The translations under genes and the position numbers were made by a program. 64,000 nucleotides of DNA from Moritella sp. 5 (GTDB lineage Bacteria > Pseudomonadota > Gammaproteobacteria > Enterobacterales > Moritellaceae), in NCBI RefSeq assembly GCF_018219455.1, contig NZ_CP056122.1:2790001-2854000 (forward strand), read 5' to 3'. The notes beneath the pieces are model-generated. The model was not told where the DNA came from, ran no database searches, and saw only the letters and a program-made list of their open reading frames with translations. Shown piece by piece: positions 43,496-54,950 of the stretch (the stretch's first letter is position 1; the number at the start of each line of letters is the position of its first letter).

Positions 43496-44577
43496 TAATG
43501 TGTAGCACTCGTCGCGTCAACATTTTTTGTATCAACAGCTGTCGCATCATAAAACAATGACGGTGACGCCTGCTCTGCGATTTCATCCAATAACTGCGCA
43601 GATTGCGCTTCATCACTTGCTTCTCGAATACGCGCAGGTTGTAAGCCAAGTTTTCTAAACAGACGCTTATCGCTGTCTTCATCTGGATTGTCCGTTGTTA
43701 ACAACTTGCAACCGTAGAAAATAGAATTTGCACCCGCCATGAAACATAACGTTTGCGTTTGTTCACTCATCGCTTCACGACCAGCCGATAAACGAACATA
43801 AGATTTAGGCATTAAGATACGTGCCGTAGCAATGGTACGTACAAACTCTAATTCGTCTAAATCAGGCGTATCTTCAAGCGGTGTTCCCGCCACTTTAACT
43901 AACATGTTAATTGGTACACTTTCAGGGTGGTGCGATAAATTAGCCAATGATTTAAGCAAACCAATACGATCGAGTTGTTGCTCGCCCATTCCGACAATGC
44001 CACCAGAACATACTTTCATACCCGCGTCACGAACATGGTCTAAGGTATTTAAACGATCTTGGTATGTACGCGTGGTAATAATCTGTTCGTAGTACTCTTC
44101 TGACGTATCTAAATTATGGTTGTAATAGTCTAAGCCCGCAGCAGAAAGAGATTGCGCTTGTTCCGGCGCTAACATGCCTAACGTCATGCAAGTTTCAAGT
44201 CCCATTGCTTTAACGCCTTTAACCATATCAATTAAATACGGCATATCACGCTTATGTGGGTTTTTCCAAGCCGCACCCATACAGAAACGACTCGCACCAT
44301 TATCTCTTGCTTCAGCTGCACGTTTAAGCACTGTTTCTACTTGCATCAAGCGTTCTTTCTCAATACCCGTTGTATAGCGTGCACTCTGTGGGCAATACTT
44401 ACAATCTTCAGGGCAAGCGCCAGTCTTGATTGATAACAGCGTGCTGATTTGTACACTGTTTGGATCAAAATTCTGACGATGAACCGTTTGAGCCTGAAAC
44501 ATCAAATCGTTAAACGGTTGGTTAAATAGTGCTTCAATCTCATCAAGTTGCCAATCATGGCGAACGCTATTAGTCAT
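43495..44577 (-). CDS. bioB: Biotin synthase
   Basis: BioB is the radical SAM enzyme inserting sulfur into dethiobiotin. The 360-residue protein carries '[20 protein letters not shown]' with the C-x3-C-x2-C cluster motif, '[16 protein letters not shown]', 'YYNHNLDTS', and the '[10 protein letters not shown]' block. An AAAGGAT ribosome site lies seven bases before the ATG. It is the first gene of the minus-strand bioBFCD operon and faces bioA across 91 bases. Confidence 0.95.
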   Translation of the reverse strand: MTNSVRHDWQLDEIEALFNQPFNDLMFQAQTVHRQNFDPNSVQISTLLSIKTGACPEDCKYCPQSARYTTGIEKERLMQVETVLKRAAEARDNGASRFCMGAAWKNPHKRDMPYLIDMVKGVKAMGLETCMTLGMLAPEQAQSLSAAGLDYYNHNLDTSEEYYEQIITTRTYQDRLNTLDHVRDAGMKVCSGGIVGMGEQQLDRIGLLKSLANLSHHPESVPINMLVKVAGTPLEDTPDLDELEFVRTIATARILMPKSYVRLSAGREAMSEQTQTLCFMAGANSIFYGCKLLTTDNPDEDSDKRLFRKLGLQPARIREASDEAQSAQLLDEIAEQASPSLFYDATAVDTKNVDATSATH

Positions 44578-44636
44578 CTAAAATCCTTTATTTGAATTTA
44601 TTCTTAAACTCGATTAGTCTATCCAGCATAGCCGCA

Positions 44637-44669
44637 AGGTCAACCAAATGCTAAAATCAAGGTTTACAA
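44637..44669. promoter_or_regulatory. BirA-operator-like site overlapping the bioA start codon
   Basis: AGGTCAACC (44637-44645) and GGTTTACAA (44661-44669), separated by 15 bases, match the BirA operator pattern TTGTAAACC-N(14-16)-GGTTTACAA with 6 of 9 and 9 of 9 positions. The last base is the A of the bioA ATG, and the bioA ribosome site lies inside it. Biotin-bound BirA would block both divergent bio units here. Confidence 0.65.
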
Positions 44670-45967
44670 TGACTCAAAAAACAGACAGTAATTTAATGAA
44701 GTTCGACCAGCAGCACATCTGGCACCCTTACACATCGATGACAAAACCCCTGCCTTGTTACCATGTTGATAGTGCTGAAGGGGTTTATCTCACGTTAAAT
44801 GACGGTACACGATTAATCGATGGCATGTCTTCTTGGTGGGCATCAATTCATGGCTATAACGTACCAGCGCTAAATCAAGCAATGCAAAAACAAGCAAGTA
44901 AAATGTCACATGTGATGTTTGGTGGCATCACTCATGAACCGGCAATTAATTTATGCCAAAAATTAGTCGATATTACACCCGACGGTCTCGAATGTGTGTT
45001 CTTGTCCGATTCAGGATCTGTCAGTGTTGAAGTCGCAATGAAAATGGCAATTCAATATTGGCACCATCAACAACCGACGAAGAAGAAGTTTGTCACCATA
45101 CGTAATGGTTATCACGGGGATACATTTGGCGCGATGTCAGTTTGTGATCCAGATAATGGCATGCACGAATTGTTTACTGGTTTCTTGGCGCCGCAATACT
45201 TTATTAACGCACCAAGCATCAAATTTTACGAACAATGGCAGCAGAGTGCCATGCAAGATCTAGAGCAAACATTAGTAGAAAACCATCAACACATAGCGGC
45301 GCTTATTTTAGAACCTATCGTGCAGGGCGCTGGCGGTATGAAGTTCTATCATCCCGAGTTTTTACGCCAAGCAAAATTACTCTGCGAGCGTTATGAAGTG
45401 TTATTGATTGCCGATGAAATTGCGACAGGTTTTGGCCGAACAGGAAAGTTATTTGCTTGTGAACATGCTGACATCACACCTGACATTATGTGTTTGGGTA
45501 AAGGCATCACAGGCGGTTACATGACACTAGCAGCAACATTAACCACTCGCCATGTTGCAGAAACAATCAGTAATGGGCCAAGTGGCGTATTAATGCACGG
45601 GCCTACATTCATGGGTAACCCATTAGCCTGCGCAGTGGCAAATGCCAGTATCGATTTATTAATGGCAAGTGATTGGCAGCGACAAGTTAAAGGAATAGAA
45701 GACCAGTTACAACAAGCATTACTCCCGCTCGTCACACATAAAAATGTTGCTGATGCACGCGTATTAGGCAGTATTGGCGTGATTGAAACCACAACATCGA
45801 TTGACCTGGCTAAAGCACAAGTATTATTTGTTGAGCTAGGTGTATGGATCAGGCCTTTTGGGAAACTCTTGTATATTATGCCCCCTTACATCATTTCAGA
45901 TTCAGAGCTCACCAAATTATGTCATGTGATCAAACAAGTACTTGATGCTGACATTTGGGCTGAATAA
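44669..45967 (+). CDS. bioA: Adenosylmethionine-8-amino-7-oxononanoate transaminase
   Basis: BioA makes DAPA from KAPA with SAM as amino donor. The class III aminotransferase of 432 residues has 'DQQHIWHPYTSMTKPLPCY', 'GMSSWWASIHGYN', 'EPIVQGAGGMKFYHPEFL' and the PLP-Lys block 'DIMCLGKGITGGYM'. An ORF opens at 44648, but the ATG at 44669 matches the usual BioA N-terminus and has AAGG six bases upstream. It is divergent from bioB. Confidence 0.94.
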   Translation: MTQKTDSNLMKFDQQHIWHPYTSMTKPLPCYHVDSAEGVYLTLNDGTRLIDGMSSWWASIHGYNVPALNQAMQKQASKMSHVMFGGITHEPAINLCQKLVDITPDGLECVFLSDSGSVSVEVAMKMAIQYWHHQQPTKKKFVTIRNGYHGDTFGAMSVCDPDNGMHELFTGFLAPQYFINAPSIKFYEQWQQSAMQDLEQTLVENHQHIAALILEPIVQGAGGMKFYHPEFLRQAKLLCERYEVLLIADEIATGFGRTGKLFACEHADITPDIMCLGKGITGGYMTLAATLTTRHVAETISNGPSGVLMHGPTFMGNPLACAVANASIDLLMASDWQRQVKGIEDQLQQALLPLVTHKNVADARVLGSIGVIETTTSIDLAKAQVLFVELGVWIRPFGKLLYIMPPYIISDSELTKLCHVIKQVLDADIWAE

Positions 45968-45984
45968 CATATTAACCAATATGT
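45967..45984 (+). terminator. Weak hairpin at the bioA stop
   Basis: ACATATT-AACC-AATATGT begins at the last base of the bioA stop codon and is followed by a pyrimidine-rich stretch (ATTTAGCTTTCTCTTG). It has no G-C-rich core, so it is at best a weak terminator. Confidence 0.25.
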
Positions 45985-46083
45985 ATTTAGCTTTCTCTTG
46001 TTTTCACTTGCAATATAATAAAAATAGTCTTTGCTAAACTATGAGTACCAAGTCTGTTTTATGACCTGCGTACTTTATTTTCG

Positions 46084-46121
46084 TTAATGTAACAAACGGA
46101 ATATTATGTTTGTTACATTAA
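46084..46121. repeat. Perfect 14-bp inverted repeat before the small membrane protein gene
   Basis: TTAATGTAACAAAC (46084-46097) and GTTTGTTACATTAA (46108-46121) are exact inverted copies around a ten-base spacer. It lies 27-64 bases before the ATG at 46148. It may be an operator or a terminator for read-through from bioA; there is no clean T-run. Confidence 0.5.
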
Positions 46122-46147
46122 TTTAATCTTAGTTTGTGGGGTCATTT

Positions 46148-46510
46148 ATGCTCAATAATTTATTGATATTCAGTTTAAGTCTAATTAGCTTTTGCACTAT
46201 CTCGTATATTATTTATATTAAAATCATTGAGCCCCTTAGCAGTATCAAAGGCTATATCCAGGAAGCTCAATTTGAGCATAACATCATCAATAAACTTGAG
46301 CATGCAACCGGTACACAAGGGTTATCAGAGCGCTACAACTTGATGCTCGATAATAATATTAGTGAATCAAGTTATTTTGATCAATTACAACAAACGTTAA
46401 AAAAACGCGAAATCAGCCCTGCAGGCAATCCCCCCATGAAATTGAATCGCAGCATTTTAAACCAAGTCCGTTTACTGCAACAAAAGAAAAAACAAATTAA
46501 TTACCATTAG
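46148..46510 (+). CDS. Small unknown protein with N-terminal membrane anchor (120 aa)
   Basis: I do not recognise a family. One hydrophobic helix ('LLIFSLSLISFCTISYIIYI') at residues 4-24 is followed by about 95 polar, mostly helical residues ('QEAQFEHNIINKLEHATG', 'RSILNQVRLLQQKKKQIN'), so it is probably a bitopic inner-membrane protein with a cytoplasmic C-terminus. An ORF opens with GTG at 46136, but GTGGGG there acts better as the ribosome site for the ATG at 46148. It stands alone between bioA and asnS. Confidence 0.6.
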   Translation: MLNNLLIFSLSLISFCTISYIIYIKIIEPLSSIKGYIQEAQFEHNIINKLEHATGTQGLSERYNLMLDNNISESSYFDQLQQTLKKREISPAGNPPMKLNRSILNQVRLLQQKKKQINYH

Positions 46511-46678
46511 AATCCTCAACCATTTGCGATTATCCGTGTTAATTTACTAAATAATAAGCAAACAAAATGATTTTTCATTGTTTTTACTTGTATCCTACAA
46601 CTGCAAAGGTAATATATCCTTACTTAAATAATCATCATTCGCTCAGCAAGAGCTTTTATGCTGGAGAGCAATAATCCT

Positions 46679-48079
46679 ATGACGCATACGTCAGTTAAAG
46701 ATATTTTTGCCGGTAAATTCCCGGTAGGCAGCACAGTAACAACGAAAGGCTGGATCCGCACACGTCGTGATTCTAAAGCTGGTATTTCTTTCTTAGCTAT
46801 TTACGATGGTTCGTGCTTCGATCCGATCCAAGCAGTTGTAAGTAAAGATTTACCGAACTACGAAGCAGACGTTTTAAACCTTACTGCAAGTTGTTCAGTT
46901 GAAGTTACGGGTGTGGTGGTTGAATCACCTGGTAAAGGTCAAGCATTCGAAATCCAAGCAACAGAAGTTATTGTACTTGGTTTAGTTGAAGACCCTGACA
47001 CTTACCCTATGTCAGCTAAACGCCACAGCATCGAATACCTTCGTGAACACGCACACCTACGTGGTCGTACTAACGTTATGGGTGCGGTTATGCGTGTTCG
47101 TAACTGTTTATCACAAGCTATTCACCGCTTTTACCATGAAAATGGTTATAACTGGTTAAGCACACCACTTATCACTGGTAGTGATTGTGAAGGTGCTGGT
47201 GAAATGTTCCGTGTGAGTACACTGGATATGAATAACCTGCCTTTAACTGATAAAGGTGACGTTGATTACAAAGAAGACTTCTTTGGTAAAGAAACCTTCC
47301 TAACGGTATCTGGTCAACTTAACGCTGAAACGTATGCTTGTGCAATTGGTAAAGTTTATACTTTCGGTCCAACTTTCCGTGCTGAAAACTCAAACACAAC
47401 GCGTCACCTTGCAGAATTCTGGATGGTTGAACCTGAGATTGCATTTGCTGATTTAGACGATGCTGCAAAACTAGCTGAAGATATGCTTAAATATTGCTTT
47501 AGAGCAGTACTAGAAGAGCGTATGGATGACATGCAGTTCTTTGCACAACGTATCAACAAAGAAGCGATTACTCGTTTGGAAAGCTTTGTAGATTCTGACT
47601 TTGCACAAATTGATTACACTGACGCAATTAAGATCTTAGAAGAATGTGGTAAAGAATTCGAATTCCCAGTTTCTTGGGGTATCGATATGTCTTCTGAGCA
47701 CGAACGTTACCTTGCTGAAGAACACTTCAAAGCACCTGTTGTTGTTAAAAACTACCCGAAAGATATTAAATCATTCTACATGCGTATGAATGAAGACGGT
47801 AAAACTGTTGCGGCAATGGACGTACTTGCACCAGGTATTGGCGAAATCATCGGCGGTAGCCAACGTGAAGAACGTTTAGATATGCTTGATAAGCGTATGG
47901 AAGAAATGGGCTTAAACAAAGAAGATTACTGGTGGTACCGCGACCTACGTCGTTTCGGTACAGTGCCACACTCTGGCTTTGGTCTAGGTTTCGAACGCTT
48001 AGTGTCTTATGTAACTGGTATGCAAAATATCCGTGACGTAATTCCTTTCCCGCGTGCACCACGTACAGCTGAATTCTAA
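46679..48079 (+). CDS. asnS: Asparaginyl-tRNA synthetase
   Basis: AsnRS charges tRNA-Asn. The N-terminal OB fold has '[20 protein letters not shown]' and the class II core has '[21 protein letters not shown]' in part, '[20 protein letters not shown]' and the motif 3 region '[20 protein letters not shown]'. From the ATG at 46679 it is 466 residues, the same as E. coli AsnS; the upstream in-frame ATG at 46658 would add seven residues. A GGAG lies 12 bases before 46679. Codon choice appears more optimised than in the polysaccharide locus. Confidence 0.96.
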   Translation: MTHTSVKDIFAGKFPVGSTVTTKGWIRTRRDSKAGISFLAIYDGSCFDPIQAVVSKDLPNYEADVLNLTASCSVEVTGVVVESPGKGQAFEIQATEVIVLGLVEDPDTYPMSAKRHSIEYLREHAHLRGRTNVMGAVMRVRNCLSQAIHRFYHENGYNWLSTPLITGSDCEGAGEMFRVSTLDMNNLPLTDKGDVDYKEDFFGKETFLTVSGQLNAETYACAIGKVYTFGPTFRAENSNTTRHLAEFWMVEPEIAFADLDDAAKLAEDMLKYCFRAVLEERMDDMQFFAQRINKEAITRLESFVDSDFAQIDYTDAIKILEECGKEFEFPVSWGIDMSSEHERYLAEEHFKAPVVVKNYPKDIKSFYMRMNEDGKTVAAMDVLAPGIGEIIGGSQREERLDMLDKRMEEMGLNKEDYWWYRDLRRFGTVPHSGFGLGFERLVSYVTGMQNIRDVIPFPRAPRTAEF

Positions 48080-48128
48080 TTTAAGTGTACAGTTAGTTTT
48101 TAAAATAGAAAGCTAACCGCTTAAAACA

Positions 48129-48172
48129 AAAAGGCTGGTGAGATAATTATTTATCTTACCAGCCTTTTTTTT
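48129..48172 (+). terminator. Strong rho-independent terminator of asnS
   Basis: A 14-bp stem GGCTGGTGAGATAA / TTATCTTACCAGCC (48133-48146, 48151-48164) with a TTAT loop and one G-T pair is followed by eight T residues. An A-run precedes it, so it may also work for the opposite strand. Confidence 0.9.
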
Positions 48173-48178
48173 GACTGT

Positions 48179-48210
48179 TATACCCAAGTTACTTCAAGAT
48201 GCTGGGTATA
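48179..48210. repeat. Inverted repeat TATACCCA...TGGGTATA (possible dispersed element)
   Basis: Eight-base perfect arms (48179-48186 and 48203-48210) enclose AGTTACTTCAAGATGC. From memory, similar 'TACCCAAGT-ACTTCAAGATGC' units recur between genes in Vibrio-like genomes. Only this copy was noticed in the window. Confidence 0.35.
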
Positions 48211-48308
48211 TAACATTAATTTTCGCAATCTTGGTTACATTCGTTAAAGAGCAACCTTCTTTAATAATTCAATTATTTAGCTTGCAGACTTTATGAAACA
48301 ACTCCTAC

Positions 48309-49235
48309 TTAAGATTTATTTAGATGCTTCTTTATAAAGTCTACAATTTGAATTAGTGCCGCCTTACTTTCAGGAAGTTGTTCAAATAATGGAAAGACAT
48401 GCGGCATTTGGTGCCATATTTGTAAATGAGCATCAACGCCCTTGGTCTGCATAAAGTCAGCAAGTCGCGTTGAATCATCGCGCATTAGCTCTGCACTTCC
48501 AGCATGGAACATAAAAGGAGGAAATCCAGTGAAATCACCAAATAAAGGGGAAATTTCATCATTATGCAGGTCCGTACTATTCCCCTCTAAATATAAATTA
48601 CGACAATGCAACATGACTTCCAAACTAAATAACGCATCACTATAGCGATTCTCTACAGAAGACAAACCACTTTGAGTCATATCCGCCACCGGTGATAATA
48701 AAACGCAGCAACTCGGCATGGGTAAACCATTACGTCTAGCGCGTAACAATAAAGATAGCGCAATATTACCACCCGCAGAATCCCCCGCGACAACGATGTC
48801 TTCGGGTAAGGTACCTTCATCTAATAATGACTGGTAAACAGCATAACAACTGTCGAGTCCAGCAGGAAAAGGAAATTCGGGGGCAAGTGGGTAATCTGGA
48901 ACAATGGCAAGTAAATCTAATGGCTCAGCTAAACGTGCGATAAAATTATTATGTAATGCAGGTGTTTTAAATACAAAAGCGCCACCATGTACATATAATA
49001 GTTTTTTCTTACTCGTAGAGAACTTAACTTTGATCTCATCACACAAAGTGCCAGCACGCATTGATTGTGAACGTTCAATTTTAGAACTCGTTCCGAATAC
49101 AAATTTGTCTAATGCTCGCATCTGAAAACGTAATTTATGCACGTCTTTGGTATTTTCAATCGAACGCTTCACTGTTTGTTTCAAAAATAAATTCAGCGCC
49201 TTAGCTTGCCAACTAATCAAAATAACCTCGAACAA
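48309..49235 (-). CDS. Alpha/beta hydrolase, hormone-sensitive-lipase type esterase
   Basis: The 308-residue protein has the HSL-family oxyanion motif 'LLYVHGGAFVFKTPAL', the nucleophile elbow 'VVAGDSAGGNIALSLLL' and a likely Asp/His pair near 'LMRDDSTRLADFM' and 'MPHVFPLFEQLP'. It would cleave short to medium acyl esters in the cytoplasm or at the membrane. It sits 181 bases downstream of a WS/DGAT-like gene on the same strand, so a role in turnover of neutral lipids is plausible but not shown. Confidence 0.85.
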   Translation of the reverse strand: MFEVILISWQAKALNLFLKQTVKRSIENTKDVHKLRFQMRALDKFVFGTSSKIERSQSMRAGTLCDEIKVKFSTSKKKLLYVHGGAFVFKTPALHNNFIARLAEPLDLLAIVPDYPLAPEFPFPAGLDSCYAVYQSLLDEGTLPEDIVVAGDSAGGNIALSLLLRARRNGLPMPSCCVLLSPVADMTQSGLSSVENRYSDALFSLEVMLHCRNLYLEGNSTDLHNDEISPLFGDFTGFPPFMFHAGSAELMRDDSTRLADFMQTKGVDAHLQIWHQMPHVFPLFEQLPESKAALIQIVDFIKKHLNKS

Positions 49236-49383
49236 AATATATACGTGTAAAAATATAGCAATACAAATTAGGTACTTTTCCTAAGACATAGAACTAACAA
49301 TGGAATTTATATTTTATAAGTTACATCTTTACGTAACAAATATGTAACTTATGAAAGTAGCATGAAATAAGCAGAAGGGATAG

Positions 49384-49414
49384 ATAAAGATGGCAACCTG
49401 GTCACCATCTTTAT
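49384..49414 (-). terminator. Hairpin downstream of the WS/DGAT-like gene
   Basis: ATAAAGATGG (49384-49393) pairs exactly with CCATCTTTAT (49405-49414) just after the stop at 49417. On the minus strand it is followed by CTATCCC, not by a T-run, so termination efficiency is unclear. Confidence 0.5.
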
Positions 49415-49416
49415 AT

Positions 49417-50811
49417 TTACCGTGAAGAGATTAGCACTGATTGTTGCTTGGCATTGTCGAGAATTTCATCGGATAGAATGTCACAGGCAGCTTCAACATG
49501 ACGAGATAGCATATCTAAATCAGGTAATTCATTCTTACAACCGACTAGACCAAAGAAAACTTTTTCATGATAGCTATATAGCGTAATGTTTAATGCCGTA
49601 CCAGCAGAGAGTACTGACACAGGGTACACTTCTGTTAATTTAGCGCCAGCTAGATAAGCAAACTCTTGCTGACCACGCACATTCGATACAAGCACTGAAC
49701 CTAGAGGAGGTAAGAACTTTGATATACCCAACCATTCAGAAATAGACGCTGTTGCTTGAATCAGTAATGAGAAATTAACCACAGATTCAGCAGGTAAACT
49801 GAATAAATCTTCTTTCACACTGCTCGTACGTTTAAAAATGGTTTCTAAATGATCTAATGCATCAGCATCAATATTACCCAATTCAACGCCTGTTAATGCA
49901 TTTCTACGCCCATTACCAATACGAACTGGAACCTGAGCAACTAACGGCTTGCGTAATAAGATACCCTTTTCTTTTAAATAACGGTTAAGACCGATATCAA
50001 CACAGCATAAGATCACGTCATTCAACGTAACCCCTGTTATCTTACTAATTGAACGCATTTTTTCAAAAGGTAAGCGACCAAAAGAAACAATACGAGATCG
50101 CGTCGCAGGGACAGAAAATGGTGTCCTTGGTGCACAAAATGGTAATGCAGGTCCTTTGTCACGTAAGTGTAGAAATTTTAGTCCCATACGTGTACCTAGT
50201 TTGACAAGGCCTGGGATTGATTTCAGCTGCTTTAGTCCGCTCACATAAGCTGATAACGTACTTTCAATCACACCCGCAGATTCTTTATAACCAGGACGGA
50301 AAGATGGGATCTGCCAAAATGGACGGTAGTCATTTACTGATTGATCACTTTGTAAATACCCAGACAGCCAACTATTTGCCATTTTACCATCAGCCATTGC
50401 ATAATGGATTTTGGTGAAGATAGCAAAGCGATCGTCTGACAGGCCTTCAATAAGATAAACCTCCCATAACGGTCGCGAACGATCGATTAGATGTGAATGT
50501 AAACGTTCTACTAGATCACGTAATTGTTCATCAGAACCATCACCCGGTAACATTGACATGCGGATATGATAATTAAAATCAAATTGGCTATCATGAACCC
50601 AATAATACAAGCCACCAATGCTTTTTTTAAGCTTAAAGTTAAACGGGGTCGCAACAGCCGGATCCATAATCAATTTTTGAAAAAGATCGCGCGCGAAATT
50701 ACCTTCATAGTCCTTTGGTGGTTCAAATATTTGCAGTCCTGAAAAATGCTTAGGACTTGCTGTACTCTCACTTAATAAAAATGAGGTTTCAACCAGTGAT
50801 AATTGTTCCAT
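49417..50811 (-). CDS. WS/DGAT-family O-acyltransferase with altered HHxxxDG motif
   Basis: The 464-residue protein matches bifunctional wax ester synthase / diacylglycerol acyltransferases: N-terminal 'LSLVETSFLLSESTASPKHF', 'LWEVYLIEGL', C-terminal 'NVRGQQEFAYLAGAKLTEVYP' in part. The catalytic HHxxxDG reads 'KIHYAMADGK' (residues 135-143): Tyr137 replaces the second His. Members lacking that His are expected to be impaired, or they use a different chemistry. It lies 22 bases after a PHA-system-like gene, with the alpha/beta hydrolase further downstream, which suggests a storage-lipid or lipid-modifying set. Confidence 0.85.
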   Translation of the reverse strand: MEQLSLVETSFLLSESTASPKHFSGLQIFEPPKDYEGNFARDLFQKLIMDPAVATPFNFKLKKSIGGLYYWVHDSQFDFNYHIRMSMLPGDGSDEQLRDLVERLHSHLIDRSRPLWEVYLIEGLSDDRFAIFTKIHYAMADGKMANSWLSGYLQSDQSVNDYRPFWQIPSFRPGYKESAGVIESTLSAYVSGLKQLKSIPGLVKLGTRMGLKFLHLRDKGPALPFCAPRTPFSVPATRSRIVSFGRLPFEKMRSISKITGVTLNDVILCCVDIGLNRYLKEKGILLRKPLVAQVPVRIGNGRRNALTGVELGNIDADALDHLETIFKRTSSVKEDLFSLPAESVVNFSLLIQATASISEWLGISKFLPPLGSVLVSNVRGQQEFAYLAGAKLTEVYPVSVLSAGTALNITLYSYHEKVFFGLVGCKNELPDLDMLSRHVEAACDILSDEILDNAKQQSVLISSR

Positions 50812-50833
50812 AATATCAAGCCTTAATCATACT

Positions 50834-51130
50834 TTATTTATCTGAGCACGCAGCACTTGGCAGCAGTTCATCAAGCGTTTCTTCAATGCTTTGTTTTAAA
50901 ACAAAACTAACAGGAAATAACAGTATTCCCAATTTTAATTTAATTTTGATACGTTCGGAATCAGCATGTAAATACCCTCTGGTATGTGCATGTTTAATAT
51001 GAAGTTTATCACCTTGCCACTTAAGTTTAAGGTCATACTCTTCTGCTATATCAAGCATAACTTTGTCTGCGATACAGATAATTTGCTGATGTGGCAAACT
51101 ATGACCGCGAATGATTTCAATGTTACCCAC
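50834..51130 (-). CDS. Polyhydroxyalkanoic acid system family protein
   Basis: The 98-residue protein resembles the short PHA_gran_rgn family: 'IEIIRGHSLPHQQIICIADKV' in part, 'DLKLKWQGDKLHIKHAHTRG' and 'GILLFPVSFVLKQSIEETLD'. Members occur beside PHA granule genes but have no firm function. No phaC or phasin gene is in the window, so its tie here is to the acyltransferase gene 22 bases downstream, with which it is probably co-transcribed. Confidence 0.65.
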   Translation of the reverse strand: MGNIEIIRGHSLPHQQIICIADKVMLDIAEEYDLKLKWQGDKLHIKHAHTRGYLHADSERIKIKLKLGILLFPVSFVLKQSIEETLDELLPSAACSDK

Positions 51131-51207
51131 AATTCACCTTACTCGCTAAGTTAGAACCCTGACGAGTGTTAAGTCTAATGGCCGATATTATAGATAAAAT
51201 AACTAGA

Positions 51208-51234
51208 AAGCGCTTACTAAAGAAGTAAGCGCTT
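51208..51234 (-). terminator. Hairpin downstream of the LRAT-domain gene
   Basis: AAGCGCTTAC (51208-51217) and GTAAGCGCTT (51225-51234) are perfect inverted copies around a seven-base loop, 34 bases past the LRAT-gene stop. On the minus strand TCTAGTTATTTT follows, a fair terminator tail. Confidence 0.55.
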
Positions 51235-51267
51235 AAAGGACAGGAACTAGATATAAATAGGTATTAA

Positions 51268-51801
51268 TCAGGGGGTTTTATCTTCAATATCTTGATTGCT
51301 ATTCGTTAATAACACTAACCAAAATCCCGTTGACGTAAAAATAGCATGCTTCCACCAGGACAGTGACGCCTCATTTAAATACGATAATTGCGAGGCGATA
51401 CCCCACAGTAGTGCAGAACGTAGTCGACCACTTGAGTAGCGATCAACTAGCAAGGTAGCAATTAAAATTAAGGCTCGACGTAACTGCGGGCTAGTGATTT
51501 TAACACCGCAAACCTCATGTACGAAATGTTCACAATTGTTTTTCAGCAGATGATAACGCTTCTTATCTGCAATCAATTGCTTGGCATTTTTAATGATCTC
51601 ACTGGCAGGTAAACTCCCAGGTAAAAAGCCATGGTCGATAATGTCTTTATCATCAGAAAAATCAAGCAAGCTAACCAAGCCTCTCCCAGATCGCGCACGC
51701 GAGTTTTCATAAACATGACCACAACCATCCGAGATACCAACATGATGGTAAAGTGGAAATTGTACACTGAGTAAATGTCCTTTCGGATAGTGTGTTGTCA
51801 T
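51268..51801 (-). CDS. LRAT-domain (lecithin retinol acyltransferase-like, NlpC/P60 fold) protein
   Basis: The 177-residue protein has the LRAT core: 'YHHVGISDGCGHVYENS' with a likely catalytic His20, and 'LLKNNCEHFVHEVCG' with the nucleophile Cys90 in the conserved NCEHF block. The C-terminal 70 residues hold two hydrophobic stretches ('ALILIATLLVDRYS', 'HAIFTSTGFWLVLLTN'), pointing to membrane attachment. LRAT-like enzymes are thioesterases, acyltransferases or phospholipases acting on lipids. It lies among lipid genes, but its substrate is unknown. No signal peptide. Confidence 0.75.
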   Translation of the reverse strand: MTTHYPKGHLLSVQFPLYHHVGISDGCGHVYENSRARSGRGLVSLLDFSDDKDIIDHGFLPGSLPASEIIKNAKQLIADKKRYHLLKNNCEHFVHEVCGVKITSPQLRRALILIATLLVDRYSSGRLRSALLWGIASQLSYLNEASLSWWKHAIFTSTGFWLVLLTNSNQDIEDKTP

Positions 51802-51849
51802 CTTAATTCCTCAGTTTTTATTTAAGTGCTAATTCCAAATTCAATAGCG

Positions 51850-52404
51850 TTAATTATCCATTCGCGTAACAAAATTATCAGTGTTTAAATGACGAATTTT
51901 TTTGCATGATACGTCGGGAGTACCTAAATATAAAAAACCAACAATTTCATCTTTTTCTTCTAGCTCAAGCTTTTGTTTTATATGGCTATCATAAGCAAAC
52001 CAACCCGTACGCCAAATACCATTAAAACCTTGTGCTTGCGCTGCCATTTGCATTGCCATGACCACACAACCAGCTGACATTAACTGCTCCGACTCTGGGA
52101 TCTTTGGATGATTTTCAACTTTAGCAATAACAGTAATAATTTGCGGGGCTCGAAACGGTGCATTTGCCGCCTTTAATACATCTTTCTCCGCTTTCCCGAG
52201 ATTAAATGCCGCATCTTTGAAATAGCGAGACAGCGTGTTTAAACCTTCACCTTCAGTGATAATAAAACGCCAAGGGGTTAACCCACCGTGATCAGGCACC
52301 CGTAACCCAGCATTAATAATATTATCTAACGTCTCACCACTAGGTGCTGGTGCAGAAAGCTGATTACAAGAATGGCGATTTATTAATAGGTCAATTGCGT
52401 TCAT
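51850..52404 (-). CDS. Nitroreductase family protein (YdjA-like)
   Basis: The 184-residue flavoprotein has 'LLINRHSCNQLSAPAPSGE', 'GLRVPDHGGLTPWRFIITEG' and 'GFNGIWRTGWFAYDSHIK', as in the small YdjA nitroreductases that bind FMN and use NAD(P)H. The physiological substrate is unknown for the family. It lies 173 bases downstream of fadH, behind a terminator, and 48 bases upstream of the LRAT gene. Confidence 0.85.
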   Translation of the reverse strand: MNAIDLLINRHSCNQLSAPAPSGETLDNIINAGLRVPDHGGLTPWRFIITEGEGLNTLSRYFKDAAFNLGKAEKDVLKAANAPFRAPQIITVIAKVENHPKIPESEQLMSAGCVVMAMQMAAQAQGFNGIWRTGWFAYDSHIKQKLELEEKDEIVGFLYLGTPDVSCKKIRHLNTDNFVTRMDN

Positions 52405-52486
52405 TATTTACTACTTTGAACAATGAGTGATATCTAAAGTATTCAATGTAGTCAATAAAATATCAAGTGATTAATTTATTAAGATC

Positions 52487-52517
52487 AAAAAAGCCCATGC
52501 ATAGATGGGCTTCTTTT
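52487..52517 (-). terminator. Rho-independent terminator of fadH
   Basis: On the minus strand AAGCCCAT-N6-ATGGGCTT is followed by a T-run (TTTT). The arms are at 52491-52498 and 52505-52512, 60-90 bases past the fadH stop. Confidence 0.8.
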
Positions 52518-52576
52518 AATAATAACAGTCGCTACAATAGCAACTTTGATTGTCTTATATTGGTATGAAACTAACG

Positions 52577-54950
<2,374 letters not shown>

